From a virus, in the IMG/VR virus record IMGVR_UViG_3300035698_005203, positions 1 to 25,131 of that record: DNA of 25,131 nt; one strand, given 5' to 3'. Both the position numbers and the translations under genes were made by a program. How positions within the stretch are numbered: position 1 is the first letter of the stretch; each line of letters starts with the position of its first letter. Shown piece after piece: positions 1 to 6,756 of the stretch. The notes under the pieces were generated by a model, which was not told the origin of the DNA, searched no databases, and saw only the letters and a list, made by a program, of their open reading frames with translations.

Positions 1-1677
1 CGTTCCGCTGCCGCAGCGTACTCGAGCCGTGATGATCTTAACAGTGGATGGACGCTCTACCGCCCTGGCGACAACGCCTCTGACAATAGGCGTCGCATCC
101 TCACTACCAGAGGACAGATCGAGTCTGACTTCTATGCTAATAGCACTCTCGCCCTCAACGGGAAGCCCCACTACGTGGCGTGGCGGAATAGTGGCTGCTC
201 CCAGAAGTTTCCAGGCACTACGCCCATCCAGACGATAGTAAATCTCTACGCCCTTACCGGCAAACAGACTATCACCCAGGACTTCGATACTCTTAAATAT
301 CTTCCAGGTTGTTGGGGTTCCCCAAAAGTGCCTCGGGAAAACAATACTTCCAGATAGAGCATTTTCACAATTAGGATCACTCCTGGGATTGTCGCTATAG
401 CGAGGAAGGACAATGTATGCCAAGCGATTGGTCAGTCCCATCCAGAGCCTCGGGTTGGTCCCGTTATCGGCAATACACAAGCTATTGCAGCGATCGTTTT
501 CAATTCTGGACAAGCAATGCCAGACCATGCGATCCCCGGCCTCTACTCCCGCCAGCAGAAAGGTGTCTGTGCCGTCATACAAGGTAGCATATAGCCAGCG
601 GGCATCCCCTGCGAGAGCCGTCACGAGGCCCTTTACCAAGGTCTTATCTCCGCTGCCACGGGCGGGCGACAGATTGGCAACCTGAGTCGGCTGGCCCTCT
701 CCCGCTCTTACACGATACAAACCGCGCACATAGGGCATCCACAAGGAGCCGTGCCAGGATGTAATGTTTCTGCAATTGCCATCACTTGTTGGAGTGCGAA
801 GCTCGGGCGTCAGGTGTATAGCCCGGCCAGTACCATCTAGTCCGTAAAGGCCATTGCGCTTGCCGATGAATAGCGTGTCTCCAAGCTCGGCCAGAGACGC
901 GATAGGCTGGCGACCATCTCCGATCTGATAAGATGCTGTCCAGTTGTCCCCATCGGTATAAGTTACTCCCTCTGTGATTCCCTGTATATTGGACAGATCA
1001 GTTTCCATCCAGAGCTTATCACGGAAGTTGGCCATGTACGTTCCATAGACATCGACAGATTGACTCCAGACATCAGGGTCTCCACCCGGCTCCATCCATT
1101 CATCATCATCACCGTAAATCGAAACACCCCAGGTCCAGTAATCTGTTACGTCACAAACCCATAGCCCATTATCAAGTCCCGAGGAAACAAAGAGATGATC
1201 CGCAAACCAAGCCATGTCCTTAACTCGCTGGCGGGCGCCCAAATCCTTCTCGGTTGTTACTGTCCCGCTCAGGTTGACGCTTTTGACATATCGGCCTGCA
1301 GCGAAGAAGACTCGCCCCTTGACGCCAAGAATCTTACCTATGGGTTCGGTTGCGTCTGCTACTGAGATGTAGTTAATCTTGGGGCCAAGGTTAATCTCGC
1401 CCGGAAAACGTGCGTCGATATTGTAGGCGTAGTTGTAGTATCCCTCGGCTGTCTGGTTCTCAACGCCAAATCCCAAGTGCGCAGTGCTCCAAACCATCGG
1501 GGCCTCAATGGTCGCTGGCTGGTTGCCATAGTGCATTTCGGAAGAGGATTGATCCGCAATCGAAGAACCAGACATTTCCTCTTGCCAAGAACGCTGACCC
1601 GAGCGCCCATACTCGCGCATAAGCGTATAGCCCTTGCCATCCAGCTTAAAATCATAGGTAACGCCAGGCTTAGGCAT
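1..1677 (-). CDS. Beta-propeller-like tail (nozzle candidate) protein, cut by left edge
   Basis: An uninterrupted frame of 559 codons runs from an ATG at 1677 to the left edge, where it continues; I checked every codon for stops. A GAGGAG ribosome site overlaps the end of the preceding gene, whose stop lies 3 nt before this ATG. The product shows spaced blade-like repeats: MAWFADHLFVSSG, MANFRDKLWMET, IASLAELGDTLFIG, ITSWHGSLWMPYV and VTALAGDARWLYATL, each followed by short beta strands and Gly/Asp turns. This looks like a beta-propeller. In T7-like viruses the tail nozzle (gp12) is a propeller encoded directly after the adaptor (gp11), which matches the gene order here. The function is inferred from fold impression and position. 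It could instead be another tail or receptor-binding propeller. The C-terminus is outside the window. Confidence 0.75.
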   Translation of the reverse strand, partial: MPKPGVTYDFKLDGKGYTLMREYGRSGQRSWQEEMSGSSIADQSSSEMHYGNQPATIEAPMVWSTAHLGFGVENQTAEGYYNYAYNIDARFPGEINLGPKINYISVADATEPIGKILGVKGRVFFAAGRYVKSVNLSGTVTTEKDLGARQRVKDMAWFADHLFVSSGLDNGLWVCDVTDYWTWGVSIYGDDDEWMEPGGDPDVWSQSVDVYGTYMANFRDKLWMETDLSNIQGITEGVTYTDGDNWTASYQIGDGRQPIASLAELGDTLFIGKRNGLYGLDGTGRAIHLTPELRTPTSDGNCRNITSWHGSLWMPYVRGLYRVRAGEGQPTQVANLSPARGSGDKTLVKGLVTALAGDARWLYATLYDGTDTFLLAGVEAGDRMVWHCLSRIENDRCNSLCIADNGTNPRLWMGLTNRLAYIVLPRYSDNPRSDPNCENALSGSIVFPRHFWGTPTTWKIFKSIEVLGDSLFAGKGVEIYYRLDGRSAWKLLGAATIPPRHVVGLPVEGESAISIEVRLDLSSGSEDATPIVRGVVARAVERPSTVKIITARVRCGSGT

Positions 1678-1680
1678 GTG

Positions 1681-2556
1681 TTAGCTCCTCACGTCCCAAG
1701 ACGATATTCGATGATTGTGTAGCTGAACGCGCCTAGTTGGGCGGGGCTGGTATTGGCGCATCTTCATACGCATAACCTCTGCGGCCTGCTTCGCTTGTGC
1801 TCGATGGAACTTGGCATCTTCGCCTGGGGCTCCTCGAGATAAGAACGTATATACTTCGTAGAGCGTGCAGGCTGTGAGCCAATCCAGAGGACAATCTGTT
1901 CCGCTGTCAGTCCAGACGTGTGAGCCGTATGGCCGCAGGACCATAAGCCGAATTGTTGCTATCGTGGCGAGGGAGCTAATAGGGCGAATGTGCAGGGTAA
2001 TGGCTCCCGCATCATCGCTCAACTCAAACCATTCCACAGGAGAATACTGGTACTCTCCGGTAGTATTCCCAATTACCCAGAACACATCGGTAACTTGGTC
2101 GGGCGTGGTAATCCAGTCGTAAATTGACAGGTCATACTCGCGCTGGTTTGCAACCAAAGTAATGGGTACATAGTCGATGTAATAGCATCGGTCCATTGCC
2201 TTATCGATCAGGCGATCAAGGTCATCCGGCGCTAGCAAACTGTGAGTCTCAAAGTAGTCACCCTTCTCGGGTACTGCCTCTAGCGCGGGCAGAAAGTATA
2301 ACCGTCCCTCTTCTGGATCGTAGCCCTGTATACTCTCGCTTTCGTTGGTAAGCCGCACGCGCCGAGTCTCCGATAGCGCACCGTCTGCGGCATAAAGCCT
2401 GAGCCAGGCGCGATCGTAGAGGGCATAGTCTTCGTCCGGGTCAATCAGGTCAGAGTCGTAGATATAAGTAGAGCCCGCCGAATCGACGCGCCCTACGAAA
2501 CACTCCCCTAGTTCGTAGCCGACTGCTCGGCGGACTGTCTCTAACGTATTTGCCAT
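1681..2556 (-). CDS. Head-tail adaptor-like structural protein
   Basis: This 291-residue protein has an ATG preceded by GGAG at 5 nt spacing. It starts with a helical stretch (TLETVRRAVGYELGE), continues with a beta-rich acidic middle (about residues 20-210, many Tyr/Asp/Trp), and ends with a helical basic tail (about 220-290, FHRAQAKQAAEVMRMKMRQ then Arg-rich). It lies between the capsid decoration genes and the propeller-like gene, the position of connector or adaptor proteins that join portal and tail. No catalytic motif is visible. The role as adaptor or neck protein is inferred from position and general composition; I do not recognise a specific family. It ends 3 nt before the next start, so translation of the pair is probably coupled. 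Confidence 0.6.
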   Translation of the reverse strand: MANTLETVRRAVGYELGECFVGRVDSAGSTYIYDSDLIDPDEDYALYDRAWLRLYAADGALSETRRVRLTNESESIQGYDPEEGRLYFLPALEAVPEKGDYFETHSLLAPDDLDRLIDKAMDRCYYIDYVPITLVANQREYDLSIYDWITTPDQVTDVFWVIGNTTGEYQYSPVEWFELSDDAGAITLHIRPISSLATIATIRLMVLRPYGSHVWTDSGTDCPLDWLTACTLYEVYTFLSRGAPGEDAKFHRAQAKQAAEVMRMKMRQYQPRPTRRVQLHNHRISSWDVRS

Positions 2557-2574
2557 AGTTGCTCCATATCCTAA

Positions 2575-2914
2575 TTAGGTCAAGTCTTCCCAGGTTACTA
2601 AGAGCTGGTCACGCCTAGTTGGTGTACCGCCCTCGTTGTTGATAGTGTCGGTGGCTGTAATCGAGAACTCCGAGGTCATGTCATCCAATACGGCAATAGA
2701 TGCTTTAGTTGAAAAGTGCATTACTGAGATTAGAAAATCTCCAGGCTCAATGCCCAAGCATACAATGTCTCCAGCGGCATCTCCGTCTGCAAGAGCGTTC
2801 CCATCCATAAGTGTAGGTAATCAAGTCTCCGAGACCAATATTGGTAGCAAGAGTGACGACTGCTAACCCCCAACCCGCGACAACTCTACGATTTATGGTA
2901 TCTTCGCATGTCAT
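2575..2914 (-). pseudogene. Decayed fourth copy of the decoration-protein gene
   Basis: The ATG at 2912-2914, with upstream AAGGGG, opens a 55-codon frame ending at 2747. Its first 38 residues match the start of the neighbouring decoration proteins: DT near residue 5, a GWG-AVVTLA strand, IGLGD, then YGW. After YGW the homology moves to another frame, 1 nt later, which runs from about 2808 to 2575. That frame gives the C-terminal domain of the family (AAGDIVCLGIEPGDFLISV, then DLT at the very end). Relative to the 202-aa copy next door, about 88 central residues are missing as well as the frame being shifted. Both remaining halves are free of stops, so the event looks recent. A 77-residue C-terminal protein could start at an ATG at 2806-2808, but no ribosome site precedes it. 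A functional frameshift product cannot be excluded. Confidence 0.8.
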
Positions 2915-2931
2915 GCCCCTTCTCCTGGGAG

Positions 2932-2953
2932 GGGAGAGAGGGGCTTCTCTCCC
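2932..2953 (-). other. Intergenic hairpin between decoration copies 3 and 4
   Basis: The arms at 2932-2939 and 2946-2953 are perfectly complementary over 8 bp (GGGAGAGA / TCTCTCCC) around a 6-nt loop. The hairpin lies 15 nt after the stop of copy 3 and just before the AAGGGG of the broken copy. There is no T tract, so it is more likely an RNA stability or processing element than a terminator. Confidence 0.55.
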
Positions 2954-2968
2954 TCTCTCCTATCCGAA

Positions 2969-3577
2969 CTAAGTCAGGTCTTCGTAAATCACAAGAAGCT
3001 GGTTGCTAGTTGTGTTGGTCTCGCCGTCCGCATTCGTGATTTTGTCAGCTGCAAGAACCCAAGTCTCAGAAGTCAAATCGGCAGCCGTGGCGATGGAGGC
3101 AGCGGTGGTGAGTTCGATTACGGAAATCAGGCGATCGCCCGCTGCAATGCCCGTACAAGTAAGGTCGGCCGCAGCAGCGCCACCTGTAACAAGAGCCGCC
3201 TTGATACCTTTGCTCTGAGGGCGGGCATTGGCCCCAACCATGAGCTGCGTTGCACTCAAGGCAAAGCCTACAGCGGGACAGCCCACCGTAATGGTCTGTG
3301 TAAGATCGCCATCAGCATCCAAGTAAACAGCCCCGCCAGGAGTGGCGCCCGTGGGACCGGACAAGATAGCGCCAGCATAGGCGGCAATTTCGTAACCAGA
3401 GGCCGCTGTTGCTCCAGCAATCAGAATGGGTTTCTCAATAGCGACAGCCGCTACTGCATGTTTCCATCCCGAGCTGTAGTAGATCGCGTCACCAAGACCA
3501 ACGTCATCAGCCAGGGTGACAGTTACCGCGCCCCAGCTCGATACAATTGTACGAGCTGCGGTGTCTGCAAAGGCCAT
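2969..3577 (-). CDS. Capsid decoration / head-fibre-like protein, copy 3
   Basis: The third intact member of the array has 202 residues if started at the ATG at 3575-3577. That start has AAGGAG at 6 nt spacing and gives the MAFAD beginning of its paralogs. An ATG 6 nt further upstream abuts the ribosome site directly and is less likely. The protein is small, Ala/Gly/Thr-rich and beta-rich, with two parts: an N-terminal domain to about residue 125 ending in ARPQSKG, and a C-terminal domain ending DQLL/NQLL-VIYEDLT-like. Location directly after the major capsid gene and the domain pattern suggest a protein bound to the outside of the head. Copy 3 is the most divergent intact copy, with GANARPQSKG where the others have GHNARPQSKG. 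The decoration role is inferred. Confidence 0.8.
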   Translation of the reverse strand: MAFADTAARTIVSSWGAVTVTLADDVGLGDAIYYSSGWKHAVAAVAIEKPILIAGATAASGYEIAAYAGAILSGPTGATPGGAVYLDADGDLTQTITVGCPAVGFALSATQLMVGANARPQSKGIKAALVTGGAAAADLTCTGIAAGDRLISVIELTTAASIATAADLTSETWVLAADKITNADGETNTTSNQLLVIYEDLT

Positions 3578-3593
3578 AGTCATCTCCTTCTAA

Positions 3594-3611
3594 AGGGGGC
3601 CGAAGCCCCCT
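3594..3611 (-). other. UUCG-capped hairpin between decoration copies 2 and 3
   Basis: Read on the minus strand, arms of 7 bp (AGGGGGC / GCCCCCT) enclose a TTCG loop closed by C-G. This is the C(UUCG)G tetraloop known for exceptional stability. Only three T residues follow, then the AAGGAG of copy 3. It could give partial termination or protect or process the mRNA between two copies. Confidence 0.65.
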
Positions 3612-3618
3612 AGTTATT

Positions 3619-4221
3619 CTAGGTCAGGTCTTCGTACCAAACCATGAGCTGATTGCTCGCAGTCGAAGTACCTGCATCGTTGTTGAGCGTATTGGCCGCC
3701 GAGATCGTAAACTCCGAGGTCAGGTCAACTACACCCTCAATGGTGCCGGCAACATCGAAAACGAGCACCGAGATCAAGCGATCCGCTGCAGCGATTCCAG
3801 TAACCGTCACGTCGCCAGCGGTGGCGCCGGCGGCCAGAAGCACACCGAGCCCTTTGCTCTGAGGGCGGGCGTTATGCCCAACGAGAGCCTGGGTAGCACT
3901 GATAGCCACGCCGATAGCGGGATAGCCGGTCGTCTGCGTTTCAGTAAACGCGCCAGCAGCCGTTAGATAGATGGGACTACCAGGCGTCGCGCCAGTAAGA
4001 CCGCTGATCACAGCGGACATGTAAGCAGGGATGGTTTCTCCCGAGTCGCCAGCTTCGCCAGCGAACAGGATGGGTGTCTGAATTGGAACGGCTGCGACGC
4101 CTACTTTCCAACCGGAATTGTAATAAAGGGAGTCGCCCTTTTTCACAGTTCCAGCAAGCTCAATATGCATCACACCCACGCCATTAATTGCGTCTCTCGA
4201 ACCAGTATCGGCAAATGCCAT
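3619..4221 (-). CDS. Capsid decoration / head-fibre-like protein, copy 2
   Basis: This 200-residue paralog starts at an ATG with AAGGAG at 6 nt spacing. It is closest to copy 1 in the N-terminal domain: MAFAD, GVGVMHIELAGTV, GWKVGVAA, IPAYMSAV, YPAIGVAISATQ, LVGHNARPQSKG. The C-terminal domain (about residues 130-200) has AADRLISVLVF, then DLTSEFTISAANT, then the shared EDLT end. That last pattern resembles what I associate with phage head-fibre and decoration proteins, but this was not verified. There is no signal peptide or membrane segment. Conservation is stronger in the N-terminal half than in the C-terminal half between copies. This is what would be expected if the N-terminal part binds the capsid lattice and the C-terminal part is exposed and varies. 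Confidence 0.82.
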   Translation of the reverse strand: MAFADTGSRDAINGVGVMHIELAGTVKKGDSLYYNSGWKVGVAAVPIQTPILFAGEAGDSGETIPAYMSAVISGLTGATPGSPIYLTAAGAFTETQTTGYPAIGVAISATQALVGHNARPQSKGLGVLLAAGATAGDVTVTGIAAADRLISVLVFDVAGTIEGVVDLTSEFTISAANTLNNDAGTSTASNQLMVWYEDLT

Positions 4222-4238
4222 GTGAATCTCCTTCCAAA

Positions 4239-4258
4239 GAAGGGGATTAGACCCCTCC
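4239..4258 (-). other. Intergenic hairpin between decoration copies 1 and 2
   Basis: Arms at 4239-4245 and 4252-4258 pair over 7 positions, including one G-T wobble on the minus strand (GGAGGGG / CCCCTTC), around a 6-nt loop. It occupies the same place, between stop and ribosome site, as the hairpins at the other junctions of the array, although its sequence differs. Confidence 0.5.
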
Positions 4259-4267
4259 TAAACTATT

Positions 4268-4873
4268 CTAGGTCAGGTCTTCCCAAATGACCAAGAGCTG
4301 GTCATTACTCGTATCCGTGGTCGCCAGGGCGATCTTGCCAGCAGCTACGGTAATAACATTGGCAGCGGTGATATCGGCCAGCGAAGCGATAGAGGCAAGC
4401 GTAGTGAAGTGCAGGACTTTGATCACCCTATCACCTACTGCGATTCCGGCACAGGTCAATTCTGCGGTGGCCGTCGAGCCAGTAACTAGAGCCATAGCGA
4501 TGCCCTTGCTCTGCGGTCGAGCATTGTGACCAACGAGAATCTGCGTTGCGGAGATGGCTACGCCAATGGCAGGATAGCCAGCGGTGAGAGTCTCGGTAAA
4601 CGCGCCGCCGGCGTTAAGATAGATCGGATTGCCAGCGGTAGCGCCGGTGATACCGTTTACCACGGCGCTCATGTAGGCCGGGATAACTTCGCCCGAAACG
4701 CCATCCATGCCAGCGATCAAGATAGGTGTCTGAATAGCCGTGGCCGCAATAGCGACCTTCCAGCCAGTGCTGTAGTAAAGAGCGCAGCCCTTAGTGACAG
4801 TGCCCGCGAGGGTAATGTGCATGACGCATACGCCATTAACCACATCTCTAACTCCTGAATCTGCAAAAGCCAT
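4268..4873 (-). CDS. Capsid decoration / head-fibre-like protein, copy 1
   Basis: This is the first copy of the array downstream of the major capsid gene, 201 residues, with an ATG start and AAGGAGG at close spacing. It has the family blocks MAFADSG, GWKVAIAA (residues 38-45), IPAYMSAV (64-71), YPAIGVAISATQ (100-111), LVGHNARPQSKG (113-124), CAGIAVGDRVIKV (141-153) and a final EDLT. The composition is Ala/Thr/Gly/Val-rich with almost no charged clusters, as in all-beta virion surface proteins. Its C-terminal domain differs from copy 2 more than its N-terminal domain does. The likely role is a capsid-stabilising or surface-binding accessory protein. Why the phage keeps three versions is unknown. 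Confidence 0.82.
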   Translation of the reverse strand: MAFADSGVRDVVNGVCVMHITLAGTVTKGCALYYSTGWKVAIAATAIQTPILIAGMDGVSGEVIPAYMSAVVNGITGATAGNPIYLNAGGAFTETLTAGYPAIGVAISATQILVGHNARPQSKGIAMALVTGSTATAELTCAGIAVGDRVIKVLHFTTLASIASLADITAANVITVAAGKIALATTDTSNDQLLVIWEDLT

Positions 4874-4915
4874 GTTGTCCTCCTTATGAGGTTATTTGTT
4901 AAACAATCAGAGGGA

Positions 4916-4937
4916 AAAGGGGGCCGGAGCCCCCTTT
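4916..4937 (-). terminator. Terminator-like hairpin after the major capsid gene
   Basis: On the minus strand, 9-bp arms (AAAGGGGGC / GCCCCCTTT) enclose a TCCG loop and are followed by one more T and then CCC. The hairpin begins 7 nt after the capsid stop. The strong GC stem with a UNCG-type loop and short T run fits a leaky intrinsic terminator or a 3' stabiliser of capsid mRNA. Since the decoration genes follow without another clear promoter, complete termination is unlikely. Confidence 0.55.
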
Positions 4938-4944
4938 GTTCGAT

Positions 4945-5898
4945 CTAGGCAGGAACAGCCAGGACATCGGAATCGGTGATGCCAGAGATTCGGGCAACGC
5001 AGCTTGAGCTGTAGGCCGCTAAACCGCAATACCACTTCATGCGCGTCCGGGAGGCGTCCTTATTCTCCAAGGTCTCAAAGACTTCCGTGGTAATGCCGCC
5101 GTTCTGAACGCCGATCAAGCCATCACCCTCGCCCTGATAGATCACAAACACAGAGCTATCGTAGCCACCAGTGGAAGCGGAGTAGGTGCTGTCAGCTATC
5201 AACTCGGTCTGATTGATCCAGTCAGTCACAACAATTGGAATGCCACGGTACTTGGTAACGTAATTGCCCCAGTCGTCACGATCGACGTTGTAGGAACCTA
5301 CGCTGCGCAGATAAGCATTCATTCGGCGTGCGATGGTCGGATTCATCAGAATCATATCGGGCCTGCCGCGCCGCGAAACTTCATCAATGGCCTCGTCCAA
5401 CATAATAAGCGAGAGGTTCAGGCCGGTATCCGTCGAGCCAGCGCAGAACTCCATAGCCGTGTTGCCACAGTTGTCAACGATGTAATGCAGGCCATTGAAG
5501 CCGAGCGAAGAAGCGGCAGTGCCGTAAATGCACTGGTTCTCGAACTTGTGGCCCATGAGCTTGGTCTTGATTCGGACCTGCTCGGCCATGAGATCGTTCG
5601 TCTCACCGTGAGTAGCAGCCAGGAAGTTGGGCACATCGGCCTGCGTTACCAGGGAGTACAGGCTGTAGCTCACCTGGGTAAACGAAGCCTCGGTGCTCTC
5701 GATCGTGGCGTCCAAGCCGACGAAGCCAGCCGCGCCCATGTTGTCCGTATCTTCACGGTTCACGGAAAGAGCGTTTCCGTTAATCGCCTGAAACTGGAGC
5801 ATAGTCAGAAGGGGGCTGGTTTTCATCAGCTCCTCAACAATACCCTTTACCAGAAAGTCCTCACTCAGATTAGTAGCCTGTGCCAGTGTCATAGCCAT
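4945..5898 (-). CDS. Major capsid protein (HK97-like fold)
   Basis: This 317-residue protein starts at an ATG preceded by GGAGG, 20 nt after the scaffold gene. The N-terminal helix (MAMTLAQATNLSEDFLVKGIV, with a stretch like EELMKTSPLLTMLQFQ) and a following loop with NREDTD-NMGAAGFVG resemble the N-arm and E-loop of HK97-type capsid proteins. The middle has an ITxMDEAIDEVSRRGRPDMILMNP-type segment (about residues 164-188) typical of the spine helix and P-domain strand, and the end is beta-rich. Length and position between scaffold and decoration genes fit the usual capsid subunit. No protease gene is seen nearby, so the scaffold is probably expelled or cleaved by an unseen enzyme. Family assignment rests on pattern and context. 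Confidence 0.85.
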   Translation of the reverse strand: MAMTLAQATNLSEDFLVKGIVEELMKTSPLLTMLQFQAINGNALSVNREDTDNMGAAGFVGLDATIESTEASFTQVSYSLYSLVTQADVPNFLAATHGETNDLMAEQVRIKTKLMGHKFENQCIYGTAASSLGFNGLHYIVDNCGNTAMEFCAGSTDTGLNLSLIMLDEAIDEVSRRGRPDMILMNPTIARRMNAYLRSVGSYNVDRDDWGNYVTKYRGIPIVVTDWINQTELIADSTYSASTGGYDSSVFVIYQGEGDGLIGVQNGGITTEVFETLENKDASRTRMKWYCGLAAYSSSCVARISGITDSDVLAVPA

Positions 5899-5918
5899 GT
5901 TAGTAGCCTCCTACATTC

Positions 5919-6653
5919 TTATTGGTTTCGCTTCGCCTCCAAGGCGGCAATGAAGCCTCTTTTGATCTTTTCCTTGGGAGTGAGCTTGCTGAAGTCCTCA
6001 GTCTTTGTCGCTTTGCCGCCCCCGAGTTGAGGGCCGCCGTCTGCCTCGTCAGCAACGCGCTCATGATTCTCGGCTTTCGCCTTGGCCTTCGTCGCCTTGG
6101 CCTTGTCCTTTTCCAGGCGAGCTTCAATCTGCACGTTTTGAACAGCAGACAGAAATTCACCGTAGGTCTTGAACTTGCCAGCGTTCGACTGGGCCTCAAT
6201 CTCTTCGCGTTTTGCTACATCCGAAATCGTACCTAGCGTCTCCGTTTGGACGTGGGCATACGCTGCCGCCTGAGCACGCTGTGCGGCTATTGCCTTCTGT
6301 TGGTTAACGCCCTGCTGCTCACGCACTGTTCGCCCATATTCCTCGTCATTCATGGTGGACATACGCTGACGCTCTGCGTTGGCTAACGCCTGTGCCTCGA
6401 ACTCTCGTCGAGCTTCCTGTTTCGCTTGGAACTTGGCTGCATCTACTGCACCCTGCTTTTCTCTGCGAAACGCCTCTTCTGCCGTGAGTTCTGGTGTAGT
6501 GGGTTGCTCCTGTACCGCTGGTTCCTGGGCCGGGGAAGCGCTGTCCTGGTTGGTCTCTGGCTGGGTATCCCCAACCGAAACGCTCTGTTCAGCGTGCTCC
6601 TGTGCCACTGGCTCAACGGCCCCGGAAGGGCTCTTTACACTTGGAATAGTCAC
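5919..6653 (-). CDS. Capsid assembly scaffolding protein
   Basis: This 244-residue protein uses a GTG start at 6651-6653 with GGAGG about 10 nt upstream. It is dominated by charged, Ala/Gln/Glu-rich helices (about residues 58-195) with coiled-coil character, after a Pro/Gln/Ser-rich disordered beginning. It ends in a basic amphipathic helix (KLTPKEKIKRGFIAALEAKR), the feature by which many phage scaffolds bind the inside of the shell. Lys/Ala runs near 185-195 (KDKAKATKAKAKAE) add to the low complexity. The location immediately before the major capsid gene is classical. It should act inside the procapsid and leave before or during DNA packaging. It is not an enzyme as far as can be seen. Confidence 0.82.
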   Translation of the reverse strand: MTIPSVKSPSGAVEPVAQEHAEQSVSVGDTQPETNQDSASPAQEPAVQEQPTTPELTAEEAFRREKQGAVDAAKFQAKQEARREFEAQALANAERQRMSTMNDEEYGRTVREQQGVNQQKAIAAQRAQAAAYAHVQTETLGTISDVAKREEIEAQSNAGKFKTYGEFLSAVQNVQIEARLEKDKAKATKAKAKAENHERVADEADGGPQLGGGKATKTEDFSKLTPKEKIKRGFIAALEAKRNQ

Positions 6654-6756
6654 TGTCTCTGTTCCTCCAAAATAAAGGTGAATACTTCACGTTCTCCTAC
6701 TTCTATAGGACAGCAGGAATTTGTTAGAAATTCTTATAGTACATGCCCCCTACCCT
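6654..6756 (-). promoter_or_regulatory. Intergenic leader before scaffold gene, possible internal promoter
   Basis: This 103-bp gap is the largest inside the leftward block. On the minus strand it holds a -10-like TATAAG without a convincing -35, an AT-rich hairpin (GAATTT / AAATTC, 5-nt loop, about 6718-6734) and a small GTGAA / TTCAC dyad. An internal start for scaffold and capsid would make sense because these are needed in bulk after a 6.6-kb gene. The sequence support is weak. Confidence 0.25.

Larger units (their letters stand above)
2575..4873 (-). repeat. Tandem array of four paralogous decoration-type genes
   Basis: Three complete genes (4268-4873, 3619-4221, 2969-3577) and one broken copy (2575-2914) lie head to tail. 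All intact copies begin MAFAD, share GWK at about residue 38, a PIL-AG block near 50, the block LVGHNARPQSKG or a close variant near 113-124, a GIA-GDR-I motif near 143-151, and all end EDLT. Each junction has a GC-rich hairpin before the next ribosome site. The layout indicates repeated local duplication followed by divergence. Confidence 0.9.

Noticed and set aside
2575-2808. Stand-alone 77-aa gene
   Set aside because: It equals the C-terminal domain of the decoration family, and its upstream sequence is the family N-terminus in another frame. A broken copy explains both parts better, and the ATG at 2808 has no ribosome site.
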